64,000 nt of DNA from Enterococcus rotai (GTDB lineage: Bacteria > Bacillota > Bacilli > Lactobacillales > Enterococcaceae), in NCBI RefSeq assembly GCF_001465345.1, contig NZ_CP013655.1:2521287-2585286 (forward strand), read 5' to 3'. The position numbers and the translations under genes were made by a program. The notes beneath the pieces were generated by a model. It was not told where the DNA came from, did not search any database, and saw only the letters and a list, made by a program, of their open reading frames with translations. Position 1 is the stretch's first letter. Each line of letters starts with the position of its first letter. This document shows, piece by piece, positions 8,880 to 17,248 of the stretch.

Positions 8880-9947
8880 ATGGCTAAACCTAAAAGTCCG
8901 ATAGAGCTTTTTGAAACAGGTGAAAATTTCTATAGCCAACATTATTTTGGCGTTCATCAAGTGCAGCAGGGAGAACAAACTGGTTTTATTTTTAGGGTTT
9001 GGGCACCAAATGCTCAAGCACTTTGGCTAGTTGGAGACTTTAATGAGTGGAAGCGATCATTACCACTACGAAAGGATGCACATTTTGGTGTCTGGGAAAT
9101 TTTTACACCATTACCAAAAGTGGGGGATTTTTATAAATTTTTGGTCAAACAAGCAGATGGCAGAGAGGTCTACAAAATCGATCTTTTTGCGACTACATTT
9201 GAAAAGCGTCCGAATAATGCGGCTGTAATCCAAACGGTCCCTGAAAGAAAATGGCGTGACAAAGCATGGCAAAACAGTGCTAAACAATCCGGTCAGCTTG
9301 ACCAACCGTTAACAATTTATGAAGTTCATGCCAGTTCTTGGGCATGTGATGAAGAGGGTACGCCATATACTTTTAAACAACTTCAAGAAACTTTGATTCC
9401 TTATGTGAAAGAGCTAGGTTTTACACATATTGAATTTATGCCGTTAATGGAGCATCCTCTGGCTGAGTCTTGGGGCTATCAGTTGACTGGCTATTTTGCT
9501 CTTTGCTCAGCGTCTGGAACACTTGATGGGTTCCAACAGTTCGTGGAGACCTGTCATTTAAATGGTATTGGTGTTTTAGTTGATTGGGTGCCAGGACATT
9601 TTTGTATTAATGATGATGGACTTGCCAAATATGATGGATCGCCACAATTTGAATATCAAGATCCTGTTAAAGCCAAAAATATTCGCTGGGGTTCGCTAAA
9701 TTTTGATCTAAGTAAACCTCAAGTTCAAAGTTTTTTGATTTCAAGTGCCTTGTATTGGATCGAAATGGTTCATATTGATGGAATTCGGGTTGATGCAGTT
9801 TCGAATATGTTGTATTTAGATTATGATGAAGGACCATTTTCATTAAATGATGACGGCAGTAATCGTAATTGGCCTGGTTTTTACTTTTTAGAAAAACTGA
9901 ATGCGGTAATCAAACAAGCACATCCAGGTGTGATCATGATCGCGTAA
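8880..9947 (+). pseudogene. glgB: 1,4-alpha-glucan branching enzyme, 3' half deleted
   Basis: The 355-codon frame is the front half of a GH13 glycogen branching enzyme, which normally has about 630 residues or more. It has the CBM48 module (FRVWAPNAQALWLVGDFNEW), the barrel start (YEVHASSW), GYQLTGYFALCS, LVDWVPGHF and the nucleophile region IDGIRVDAVSNML. It stops right after VIMIA, exactly where the family continues with the catalytic Glu of the IAE(D/E)S motif. The missing part removes the acid/base Glu and the rest of the barrel, so the product cannot be active. The ATG has a good site (GAGAGGAGAG). The next bases encode the end of glycogen synthase, so a deletion has joined two genes. 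Confidence 0.9.
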
Positions 9948-10345
9948 GAAAGTTCCTCGTAAATATAAAATTTGATGTGTCGTTAGCACAATTTATCTAC
10001 GCTGGTGCTGATTTGTTCTGGATGCCCTCTGCAACTGAACCATGCGGCTTATCTCAAATGATTGCTATGCGTTATGGAACGTTGCCGATCGTCCACGAAG
10101 TAGGCGGGTTAAAAGACACGGTTCTCCCGTATGATCCTACCACAAAAACGGGAACAGGCTTTGGTTTTTCTGAATTTAGCTCGTATTCCTTGATGTATAG
10201 TACACTAACCGCCATTGATCTTTATAGAAAGGATCAGCAGACATGGCAACAGTTAATCAAAAACGCAATGGAAAAAGATTTTAGCTGGGAAAAATCGAGT
10301 CAAGTCTATCTGGATTTATATAAAGAGATCATTCAAGTGGGATGA
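9948..10345 (+). pseudogene. glgA: glycogen synthase, only the C-terminal end left
   Basis: About 130 codons of the ADP-glucose glycogen synthase C-terminal (GT-B nucleotide-binding) domain remain. They start near RKFLVNIKFDVSLAQ and include YAGADLFWMPS and EPCGLSQMIAMRYGTLPIV followed by VGGLKDTV, the family's sugar-nucleotide loop. The frame differs from that of glgB upstream, and there is no own start or ribosome site. Full-length GlgA has about 480 residues, so some 350 are missing. In Firmicutes glg operons the order is glgB-glgC-glgD-glgA-glgP. The junction therefore implies loss of the end of glgB, all of glgC and glgD, and most of glgA. No glgP follows. Confidence 0.9.
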
Positions 10346-10372
10346 AGTAATGCTGTTTTTCGTTTTTAAGTA

Positions 10373-10401
10373 TTGACGACAGCATAAAACCAAGGTATAC
10401 T
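10373..10401 (+). promoter_or_regulatory. strong promoter of the structured RNA
   Basis: TTGACG (10373-10378) and TATACT (10396-10401) are spaced by 17 bases. The predicted start is near 10408. Confidence 0.8.
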
Positions 10402-10407
10402 TTTAGC

Positions 10408-10631
10408 GAGAAATGAATAGCCAAAGAAAACTATGAGGTGTTTTTGTGAGTGTAAGTATCTAATCTAAGGAAATGAATAGCTGAAGAATAAACGACCATT
10501 TTTAGATGGCTTCTTTAGTGTACTTACGTTGATACCTATCTTAACTCATACAAAAATACTAGATAGACTGCAGGATGACTGTTTTTATTTAGTGATTATT
10601 GAGGGATGAAGGGAACACTTCATCCCTTTTT
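10408..10631 (+). ncRNA. structured non-coding RNA, 6S-like candidate
   Basis: About 220 bases lie between a near-consensus promoter and an intrinsic terminator, with no plausible reading frame. The 5' and 3' halves pair along much of their length. GTGTTTTTGTGAG (about 10438-10450) matches CTCATACAAAAATAC with one two-base bulge. GTAAGTA matches TACTTAC, and AAAGAAAAC near the 5' end matches GTTTTTATTT near the 3' end. A central CCAT/ATGG hairpin closes the top. The motif GAAATGAATAGC occurs twice (10410 and 10471 regions). A long interrupted rod of this size from a strong promoter is the shape of 6S RNA, which binds RNA polymerase. It could instead be a leader of the MutS-like gene. The family assignment is inferred from shape alone. 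Confidence 0.5.
10603..10631 (+). terminator. terminator of the structured RNA
   Basis: GGGATGAA (10603-10610) pairs with TTCATCCC (10619-10626) around an eight-base loop, followed by five Ts. Confidence 0.9.
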
Positions 10632-10728
10632 CTATTTTTCAATCAAGATCATTGCTGTAGCTAAAAAGTAAATTCTTTGTCCTATTCAAAAGAAGGTAGG
10701 TATCTCTTAATTAAAAGGAGAGATACAG

Positions 10729-12504
10729 ATGAATCAAGAAACCTATAATAAAACACAATTTAATCAAATCAAAGAAAAATTAATGACCTATACCATCAGT
10801 TCCTATGGAAAAGAGCTAATCAAACGACTGCAACCAAACAGTCATTTAGAGGTAGTGAAAAAACGATTACAAGAAACCTCCGAAGCGAAAGCACTGCTTA
10901 TGGCCAATTTGCATGTCCCATTTATGGGATTAAACAACATTGAGCATTTGACCAATCAAGTTGAAAAAGGCTTTATTTTAGAACCAACTGAATTACTTAG
11001 CTATGCAGATTTTCTTAGGAGTAGTCGTTTGATCCAAGCCTTTATGCAGAAAAATGAATTTATCGCACCGCTTTTAGCCAGATATAGTGATTCATTACAA
11101 CTATTTTCAATGATCGAGGATGAAATCTATCAAGTCATTCGGAACAATCAAGTGGAAAATGATGCTAGTCGTGAACTACGTAAAGTTCGTCGGGCCATTC
11201 AAGAGTGTGAAAAAGAAATTGAAGCGAAACTAACGTCATTTCTTAGAAATGCACAAAATAAGCCTAAAATTCAAGAAGCGATCGTGGTCAAGAAAAATGA
11301 ACGTTATACCATACCGATCAAAGCTACCTATAAAAATCAAATCTCTGGAACCATCGTGGATGCGTCCTCTAAAGGAACAACGGTTTTTGTAGAGCCAAAA
11401 ACGGTAACGAAGTTAAATGACAAACTCTATCAACTGAAAATGGAAGAAGCGACAGAAGTCTATCAAATTTTATCGACACTGACTGGTCTGATTGCCGAAC
11501 AAATGGTTGCTATCCAGTCAAATCTAGAAGTAGTGGCACAATATGACATGATCTTTGCGAAGGCCAAATATAGTAGAGAGATCAATGGAATAGAACCAGA
11601 GATTAACCAAGACGGCATCATTGAGTTTGTAAATGTAAAACACACTTTGCTAGGAGAAAACGCTGTTCCATTAAATGTAACACTAGGACAAGAATATCGA
11701 GGATTAACGATCACAGGTCCGAATGCAGGTGGCAAGACGGTTGTGCTCAAAACAGTTGGACTGATTACCTTACAAACGATGATCGGTGTACAAATCATCG
11801 CGGATGCTGGGACAAATGTTGGGATTTTTGATCAGATTTTTGTAGATATTGGGGATCAGCAAAGTATAGAAAACGCCTTAAGTACCTTTTCAGGTCATAT
11901 GCAGAATATCTCTGAAATTCTTGCTAAAACAAAACGAAACAGTTTGATTTTATTAGATGAAATTGGGAGTGGAACCGAACCAAATGAAGGAGCCGCTTTG
12001 GCGATCGCAATCATGGAAGCTTTTTATAAAAAAGGAAGTATCTTGATTACAACGACCCATTATGGTGAAATTAAACGATTTTCAGAACAACATGAAGACT
12101 TTTTAACCGCAGCGATGGCCTTTGATTCTGAAAATTTAATGCCGAAATACCAGTTGATTTTAGGGGAGACTGGAGAGAGTAACGCCTTTTGGATCGCAAA
12201 CAAAATGAATTTGGATGAACACGTCGTAAAACAAGCGCAAAACTATTTACACAATCGCAATTACTCGACCGAAAAAGAACATTCATTGCAAAAAGTAAGA
12301 AAGCCAAAAAAACAACCGATTTTTCCGACTTACGAAAAAGGGGATCGTGTATTTTGGACAGAGAAAAAGACAATCGGCTTAATTTTTGAATTAATCGAAC
12401 TATCAGATGAGGTCATCATTTTTGTCGAAAACCAAAAAGTAAGAGTACCTAAACGCCAATTGAAATTGGATCGTAGCGCAAAAGAATTATATCCACCAAA
12501 CTAA
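10729..12504 (+). CDS. MutS2-like ATPase, cut short by an in-frame stop
   Basis: The 591-residue protein belongs to the MutS family, close to MutS2. It has a coiled clamp/lever region (residues 1-300), Walker A GPNAGGKT (330-337), Walker B LILLDEIGSGTEPNEG and the switch TTHYGEI. MutS2 proteins act on recombination intermediates or stalled ribosomes. This shorter type lacks the C-terminal Smr nuclease of full MutS2 (about 780 residues). The site AAGGAGAG precedes the ATG. The stop TAA at 12502-12504 is followed in the same frame by 42 more sensible codons, so the ancestral protein was probably about 634 residues. The ATPase core is intact and the product may still work. Confidence 0.8.
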   Translation: MNQETYNKTQFNQIKEKLMTYTISSYGKELIKRLQPNSHLEVVKKRLQETSEAKALLMANLHVPFMGLNNIEHLTNQVEKGFILEPTELLSYADFLRSSRLIQAFMQKNEFIAPLLARYSDSLQLFSMIEDEIYQVIRNNQVENDASRELRKVRRAIQECEKEIEAKLTSFLRNAQNKPKIQEAIVVKKNERYTIPIKATYKNQISGTIVDASSKGTTVFVEPKTVTKLNDKLYQLKMEEATEVYQILSTLTGLIAEQMVAIQSNLEVVAQYDMIFAKAKYSREINGIEPEINQDGIIEFVNVKHTLLGENAVPLNVTLGQEYRGLTITGPNAGGKTVVLKTVGLITLQTMIGVQIIADAGTNVGIFDQIFVDIGDQQSIENALSTFSGHMQNISEILAKTKRNSLILLDEIGSGTEPNEGAALAIAIMEAFYKKGSILITTTHYGEIKRFSEQHEDFLTAAMAFDSENLMPKYQLILGETGESNAFWIANKMNLDEHVVKQAQNYLHNRNYSTEKEHSLQKVRKPKKQPIFPTYEKGDRVFWTEKKTIGLIFELIELSDEVIIFVENQKVRVPKRQLKLDRSAKELYPPN

Positions 12505-12633
12505 GATTTAGACTCTTTATTTGAAGATTACCATGAGCGTAAAAAGATTCGTGATCTAGAGCGAGGATCTAAAAAAGCCCATAAGAAATTAAGAAAAGAG
12601 ATGCAAGCTAGAACAATTCAAAGAGAAGAATAA
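12505..12633 (+). pseudogene. detached in-frame tail of the MutS2-like gene
   Basis: After the TAA at 12502-12504 the same frame continues with DLDSLFEDYHERKKIRDLER and a basic helical end (KKAHKKLRKEMQ) to a TAA at 12631. The charged composition matches the end of this protein type, and there is no start codon or ribosome site of its own. A single change from TAT or TAC (Tyr) to TAA would explain the break. Confidence 0.65.
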
Positions 12634-12658
12634 CTGTACTAGCGATTTTAAGTAAATG

Positions 12659-12687
12659 AGAGGAAGACAAAAGTCTTGCTCTTTTTT
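12659..12687 (+). terminator. terminator after the MutS2-like gene
   Basis: AGAGGAAGAC pairs with GTCTTGCTCT around a tight loop, with a one-base mismatch, followed by Ts to 12687. It lies inside the longer open frame of trmK and so excludes a far-upstream trmK start. Confidence 0.75.
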
Positions 12688-12774
12688 GCCAGTCAATGCT
12701 TCTTTCACAACCTCATCTTACAAGTTTTCAAGGTGGTTTTTCAATGGTATAATAACCACGGAGGAATATATCAA

Positions 12775-13485
12775 ATGAATGAAAATCAATTATCAAAACG
12801 TTTAGCGCGTGTGGGAGAATTAGTTCCAGAACAAAGCCGTTTAGCAGACATTGGTTCTGACCATGCGTATTTACCTGTAGCATTAGTTTTACAAAACAAA
12901 CTTGATTTTGCGGTGGCAGGAGAAGTTGTAAGCGGCCCTTTTGAAGCGGCTAAAAAACAAGTACAAAAAAATGGCTTGAACGATCAAATTATTGTCCGTT
13001 TGGCTGACGGCTTAGATGCTGTGGAACAGACAGACGGGATTACTGCCGTGACGATTTGCGGAATGGGTGGTGTTTTGATCCGAGATATTTTAGAGGCTGG
13101 CTGGAACAACCAACGGCTTCAAGGAAATGAATGCCTCGTTTTACAACCAAACATTGGTGAAAAGCCGTTACGTGATTGGTTGACAGTACACGGTTTTACA
13201 ATACTTGAAGAAGATATTTTAGAAGAAAATAATAAGATTTATGAAATCATTGTGGCGTCAAGACTTGAAACTAGAGTGGCTTATTCAGAAAAAGAACGAC
13301 TCTTCGGTCCACTTTTACTGCAAAAGCAGTCCACTGTTTTTCGTAAAAAATGGCTAGGGGAACTAAATCAGCGTGAAACGATTCTAGCGCAATTGGCCAA
13401 AGCATCTGGTGACCAAACGGTTAGGATCCACCAAATAGAAAAAGAAATTGCTGAAATCAAGGAGGTTTTGTCAGATGAGTCTTGA
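12775..13485 (+). CDS. trmK: tRNA (adenine(22)-N(1))-methyltransferase TrmK
   Basis: The 236-residue protein is a class I SAM methyltransferase that methylates N1 of A22 in tRNAs in Gram-positive bacteria. It begins LSKRLARVGELV, then has the SAM motif LADIGSDHAYLP (about residues 22-33), VVSGPFEAAKKQV, LADGLDAV and the family motif TICGMGG. The ATG at 12775 follows GGAGG by eight bases, and a TATAAT box is at 12748-12753. The upstream open frame contains the preceding terminator and is rejected. It overlaps the next gene by 11 bases, the typical trmK-NIF3 pair of Firmicutes. Confidence 0.92.
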   Translation: MNENQLSKRLARVGELVPEQSRLADIGSDHAYLPVALVLQNKLDFAVAGEVVSGPFEAAKKQVQKNGLNDQIIVRLADGLDAVEQTDGITAVTICGMGGVLIRDILEAGWNNQRLQGNECLVLQPNIGEKPLRDWLTVHGFTILEEDILEENNKIYEIIVASRLETRVAYSEKERLFGPLLLQKQSTVFRKKWLGELNQRETILAQLAKASGDQTVRIHQIEKEIAEIKEVLSDES

Positions 13486-14593
13486 TGGGACGTTATTTAT
13501 TGAACACTTTGAAGCCTATTGTCCTCAGTGGTTAGCCGAAGCAGATGATCCTGTGGGGTTGCATATTGGCACTTTAAATAAAAAGCTAGACCGAGTAATG
13601 GTTACGTTAGATGTTCGGCCAGAAGTCGTGGCTGAAGCGATCGAAAAAAACGTTGATTTGATCATTGCCAAGCATCCACCGATTTTTAGACCAGTCAAGC
13701 GATTAGATACAGATGATTTTCAGACAAAAATGTATGCAGATTTATTGAAACATGATATTGCTGTTTTTGCTGCACATACGAATATGGATATTATTGAAAA
13801 TGGCTTAAATGACTGGTTTTGCGATTTATTAGGAATTGAAGATACAACCTATTTAACCAAAACGCACACCGTCGGCTATAAGAAATTAGCGGTTTTTGTA
13901 CCAGTCGATCATGCTGCCAAGATGCGAAAAGTTCTTGGTGAAGCGGGTGCAGGTACGCAGGGGGATTATACCAACACTAGTTACTCAATGATTGGCACAG
14001 GACGCTTTACACCAGCTACTACTGCTAATCCAACAATTGGTACAGTGGGTGAAGAGGCGGCTGTTCAGGAGGCTAAAGTCGAAGTGATTTTTCCAGAAAC
14101 AATTCAAGCAAACGTGATTCAAGCAATGGTGGCAGCTCACCCATATGAAGAACCAGCTTATGATCTTTACCCGATAGAAAACATTACCAAAGAATATGGG
14201 TTAGGACGAGTAGGGAATTTAGCTAAGGCTGTACCGCTAAAAGAATTTATCGCTTTTGTTAAAGAAAAATTTGATTTAGATGGCGTACGGATCGTAGCAG
14301 AAGATGAGACAAAATTAGTCCAGCGTATTGCGATTTGCGGTGGTAGTGGTGAAAAATTTTTTCGTGATGCGCTCAAAAATCAAGCGGATGTTTATATCAC
14401 AGGCGATGTCTATTATCATACTGGACATGACATGCTGACAGAAGGCTTACCAGTGATCGATCCAGGACATTATATCGAGCAATTATGCAAACCAAAGTTG
14501 GTTGAACTATTCAATCAATGGAAAAAAGACTATAATTGGGATATAACATTTATCGAATCTGAGGTAAATACGAATCCTTTTAAATTTAGATAA
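13475..14593 (+). CDS. NIF3-like dinuclear metal-centre protein (YqfO type)
   Basis: The 372-residue protein is of the NIF3/GTP cyclohydrolase I type 2-like family, which forms hexameric rings with a two-metal site. Metal ligands are visible in [12 protein letters not shown] and FAAHTNMD, and in the C-terminal part ([22 protein letters not shown]). The middle, about residues 130-230, is the PII-like insertion ([14 protein letters not shown] ... [14 protein letters not shown]) found in the longer Firmicutes members. Its cellular role is not established. The start ATG follows AAGGAGG, inside the end of trmK, so the two genes are translationally coupled. Confidence 0.9.
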   Translation: MSLDGTLFIEHFEAYCPQWLAEADDPVGLHIGTLNKKLDRVMVTLDVRPEVVAEAIEKNVDLIIAKHPPIFRPVKRLDTDDFQTKMYADLLKHDIAVFAAHTNMDIIENGLNDWFCDLLGIEDTTYLTKTHTVGYKKLAVFVPVDHAAKMRKVLGEAGAGTQGDYTNTSYSMIGTGRFTPATTANPTIGTVGEEAAVQEAKVEVIFPETIQANVIQAMVAAHPYEEPAYDLYPIENITKEYGLGRVGNLAKAVPLKEFIAFVKEKFDLDGVRIVAEDETKLVQRIAICGGSGEKFFRDALKNQADVYITGDVYYHTGHDMLTEGLPVIDPGHYIEQLCKPKLVELFNQWKKDYNWDITFIESEVNTNPFKFR

Positions 14594-14615
14594 AGTAGAA
14601 AGAGGGAACGAAACG

Positions 14616-15845
14616 ATGTATGAAAATTTATTGCCACGTTTTTTACGCTATGTAAAAACAGAAACACGCTCTAATCCAGCTAGCCAAACAACACCTTCAA
14701 CACAAACGCAAGTAGCTTTCGCTCAAACGTTAAAAAAAGAGTTAGAAGAACTTGGTATGAGTGATGTACTATACAATGAAAAAAATGGTTTTGTGATTGC
14801 TACGTTACCAAGTAATATAGAGAAAGACGTTCGTTCGATCGGCTTTATTGCACATATGGATACAGCAGATTTTAATGCGGTTAATGTGAATCCACAAATC
14901 ATCGAAAAGTATGATGGCGAGTCAACGATCAAATTAGATAGCGAAGGCAAATTCACTTTAAATACAAAAGATTTTCCTAACTTAAAAAATTATGCTGATC
15001 AAACGTTGATCACAACCGATGGAACGACACTTTTAGGCGCTGATGATAAGTCAGGGATCGCTGAAATCATGACAGCCATGGAAATTTTGATCAAAGATCC
15101 ATCGATCAAACATGGTACGATTCGTGTTGCATTTGGTCCAGATGAAGAAATCGGTGTGGGGGCTGATAAATTTGATGTCGATCAATTTAATGTGGATTTT
15201 GCCTATACGATGGACGGCGGCCCAGTGGGAGAATTACAATATGAAACGTTCAATGCAGCTCAAGCTGAAGTAACGATCCAAGGAAAAAATGTCCACCCAG
15301 GAACAGCTAAAAATACGATGATCAATGCATTACAGTTGGCAATTGATTTTCATAATCAGTTACCGCAAAATGAAGTGCCCGAAAAAACGGATGGCTATGA
15401 AGGATTCTTCCACTTAGCGCAATTGAGTGGCACACCAGAAGAAGCGAAAATGACCTATATCATTCGTGATCATGATCGTGAAAAATTTGAAGCTCGTAAA
15501 GCACTGATTACAAAAGTTCAAGAAATCATCAATCAGTCTTTTGATCAAGAACGGGTACAAATTGATTTAGTTGATCAATACTACAACATGGGTGAAGTAA
15601 TTGAAAAAGATATGAGTATTATTGAATTAGCGAAAAATGCTATGATCGAACTTGGTATTACACCATTGATTGAACCTGTTCGTGGCGGAACAGACGGTTC
15701 TAAGATCTCTTATCTAGGTATTCCTACGCCTAATATTTTTGCTGGCGGCGAAAACATGCATGGTCGTTTTGAGTTTGTTTCATTACAAGCAATGGAAAAA
15801 GCGACAGATGTTATTGTGAAAATTGCAGAAAATAACGCTAAATAA
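14616..15845 (+). CDS. pepT: peptidase T (tripeptide aminopeptidase)
   Basis: The 409-residue cytosolic zinc metallopeptidase of the M20 family removes the N-terminal residue from tripeptides imported by the cell. Visible metal and catalytic motifs are [35 protein letters not shown] and, near the end, [15 protein letters not shown] with [11 protein letters not shown]. The length matches PepT (about 408-412). AGAGGG precedes the ATG. It follows the NIF3 gene after 22 bases and is closed by its own terminator, so it may be co-transcribed with trmK. Confidence 0.95.
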   Translation: MYENLLPRFLRYVKTETRSNPASQTTPSTQTQVAFAQTLKKELEELGMSDVLYNEKNGFVIATLPSNIEKDVRSIGFIAHMDTADFNAVNVNPQIIEKYDGESTIKLDSEGKFTLNTKDFPNLKNYADQTLITTDGTTLLGADDKSGIAEIMTAMEILIKDPSIKHGTIRVAFGPDEEIGVGADKFDVDQFNVDFAYTMDGGPVGELQYETFNAAQAEVTIQGKNVHPGTAKNTMINALQLAIDFHNQLPQNEVPEKTDGYEGFFHLAQLSGTPEEAKMTYIIRDHDREKFEARKALITKVQEIINQSFDQERVQIDLVDQYYNMGEVIEKDMSIIELAKNAMIELGITPLIEPVRGGTDGSKISYLGIPTPNIFAGGENMHGRFEFVSLQAMEKATDVIVKIAENNAK

Positions 15846-15863
15846 TTCGTAAAAACTGAAAAG

Positions 15864-15903
15864 AGGGAGTAAAGTTACAAGTAGTGACTTACTTCCTATT
15901 TTT
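15864..15903 (+). terminator. terminator of pepT
   Basis: AGGGAGTAAAGT pairs with ACTTACTTCCT with one bulge and is followed by ATTTTT. Confidence 0.65.
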
Positions 15904-15951
15904 CTGTCAAGGTTGAATGTTCGCTCCACAATTTAATCGGAAGGAAACGTG

Positions 15952-16866
15952 ATGATAATGGAAAATGTAATGATTCTTTTTAATGAAACATCAGGGAAAG
16001 ACAAAGGCAAAGAATTAGCAGAACAGTTTGTGGATTATGCAAAAAATCATGGCCAAGCAGACACGCGTTTTCTATTAGAACAAGTAGGACCAGATTGCGA
16101 TAGTCAAAAAATCGTTGAGAAATCCAAGCTTGAAAAGATTGACACACTGATTTTTATTGGTGGAGATGGTACGATCAATCATAATGTGGCAGACTTTAAA
16201 GAGGAATTACCACATCTAAAAGTTGGCTTACTGCCTGGTGGGACAGTCAATAATATGGCAAGAGTTTTAGAAATTCCGTTAAAATTTGAAGCAGCTGCTG
16301 ATGTTATTTTAGGTGGAGTTACCAGAAAAATAGACTATGGAATGATCAACCAAAAAGTAATTGTCAGTACAATGACTATTGGGATTTTAGCTGACACGGC
16401 GGCACGTATCAGTCAAAAAGAAAAACAAAAATATGGGAAATTAATTTTTGTGAAAAATTTTTTCAAATTATTGGCTAAGAAAAAACGTTATCGCTTAGAG
16501 ATCAAAACTGAAAAAGAACAATGGCAAGGGAAGACACAATTAGTGACAGTGACAATGACAAATTCTGTTGGAGGATATACAAATTTTGATGATTCAGCCT
16601 CTCCAGATGATGGATTATTCCATCTAACAATTTTACCTAAATTGAATTTTTTCAAATTAGCCTTTTATCTGCCAAAAATTATTTTAGGTAAAGTCTATGA
16701 AATTCCAGATGTGAAATATATGACTGCAGCTGAAATATCGATTAAAAGTTCGAACGAAAAGAAAATTGGTACTCGTGTTGATGGTGATCCAAGTGAGGAT
16801 CTACCTGTTGAAATGACCGTCATCAAACATGGTCTAACTGTTTTCGTACCAGAGCAAAAAAAGTAA
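15952..16866 (+). CDS. diacylglycerol kinase-family lipid kinase
   Basis: The 304-residue protein has the DAGK catalytic signature: IFIGGDGTINHNV (about residues 64-76) for nucleotide binding and LLPGGTVNNMARVLEIP (about 94-110). A beta-sandwich C-terminal half ends in GTRVDGDPSEDLPVEM. Members include DgkB, which recycles diacylglycerol into phospholipid synthesis, and YegS/BmrU-type lipid kinases; the substrate here is not known. I chose the ATG at 15952, six bases after GGAAGGA, over a GTG three bases earlier and an ATG six bases later. It is monocistronic or joined to the short gene that follows. Confidence 0.85.
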   Translation: MIMENVMILFNETSGKDKGKELAEQFVDYAKNHGQADTRFLLEQVGPDCDSQKIVEKSKLEKIDTLIFIGGDGTINHNVADFKEELPHLKVGLLPGGTVNNMARVLEIPLKFEAAADVILGGVTRKIDYGMINQKVIVSTMTIGILADTAARISQKEKQKYGKLIFVKNFFKLLAKKKRYRLEIKTEKEQWQGKTQLVTVTMTNSVGGYTNFDDSASPDDGLFHLTILPKLNFFKLAFYLPKIILGKVYEIPDVKYMTAAEISIKSSNEKKIGTRVDGDPSEDLPVEMTVIKHGLTVFVPEQKK

Positions 16867-16940
16867 TCTTGTCGAAATAACTTTACATCCTACACTCTTT
16901 CAAGGTATTCTATTAATACAATGATTTTGGAGGAAGAAGG

Positions 16941-17219
16941 ATGACAGGTTTGTTGAAGCATTTACCATGGGTGTATTTACTCATTGTAAATTTGGTTGAG
17001 TTTTTTACAATGTACCTTGATAAACAAAGAGCAAAAAGAGGAAAATGGCGAGTCCCAGAGTCTGAACTTTTATTTATTGGCTTGATTGGCGGAGGAATTG
17101 GCGGTCTACTTGCCCAGCAACTCTTTCATCACAAGACGAGAAAGTTACGCTTTTATTTTGCTTTTATTTTTGGTACACTTGTGACTATTGCAATTATTTA
17201 TTATCGTTATAAAAGATAA
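16941..17219 (+). CDS. DUF1294 membrane protein
   Basis: The 92-residue protein has the DUF1294 layout. A first helix (VYLLIVNLVEFFTMYLDKQRA) is followed by a basic loop (KRGKWRVPES), the glycine-rich segment LLFIGLIGGGIGGLLAQQLF with the HHKTRK motif, and a final helix. DUF1294 proteins are small inner-membrane proteins without established function. The ATG follows GGAGGAAG. It lies between the lipid kinase and a flippase-like membrane protein and may share their transcript. Confidence 0.85.
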   Translation: MTGLLKHLPWVYLLIVNLVEFFTMYLDKQRAKRGKWRVPESELLFIGLIGGGIGGLLAQQLFHHKTRKLRFYFAFIFGTLVTIAIIYYRYKR

Positions 17220-17248
17220 TTGTGAATACAAATTAGTGGGGAGAAACT

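Noticed and set aside
9869-9947. Separate start for the glgA-like fragment inside glgB
   Set aside because: The first 25 codons of that frame are glgB read out of frame; the glgA similarity only begins after the junction near 9945.
8880-10345. Programmed frameshift joining glgB and glgA into one useful protein
   Set aside because: The two parts belong to unrelated enzymes, each lacking essential domains, so a joined product would make no sense.
10408-10631. T-box, TPP or other known riboswitch for the structured RNA
   Set aside because: The GGTGGNACCGCG T-box motif and thi-box pieces are absent, and no other well-known aptamer core was recognised.
12676-12774. Longer trmK start
   Set aside because: The extra 33 codons overlap the terminator of the preceding gene and the TATAAT promoter; GGAGG points to 12775.
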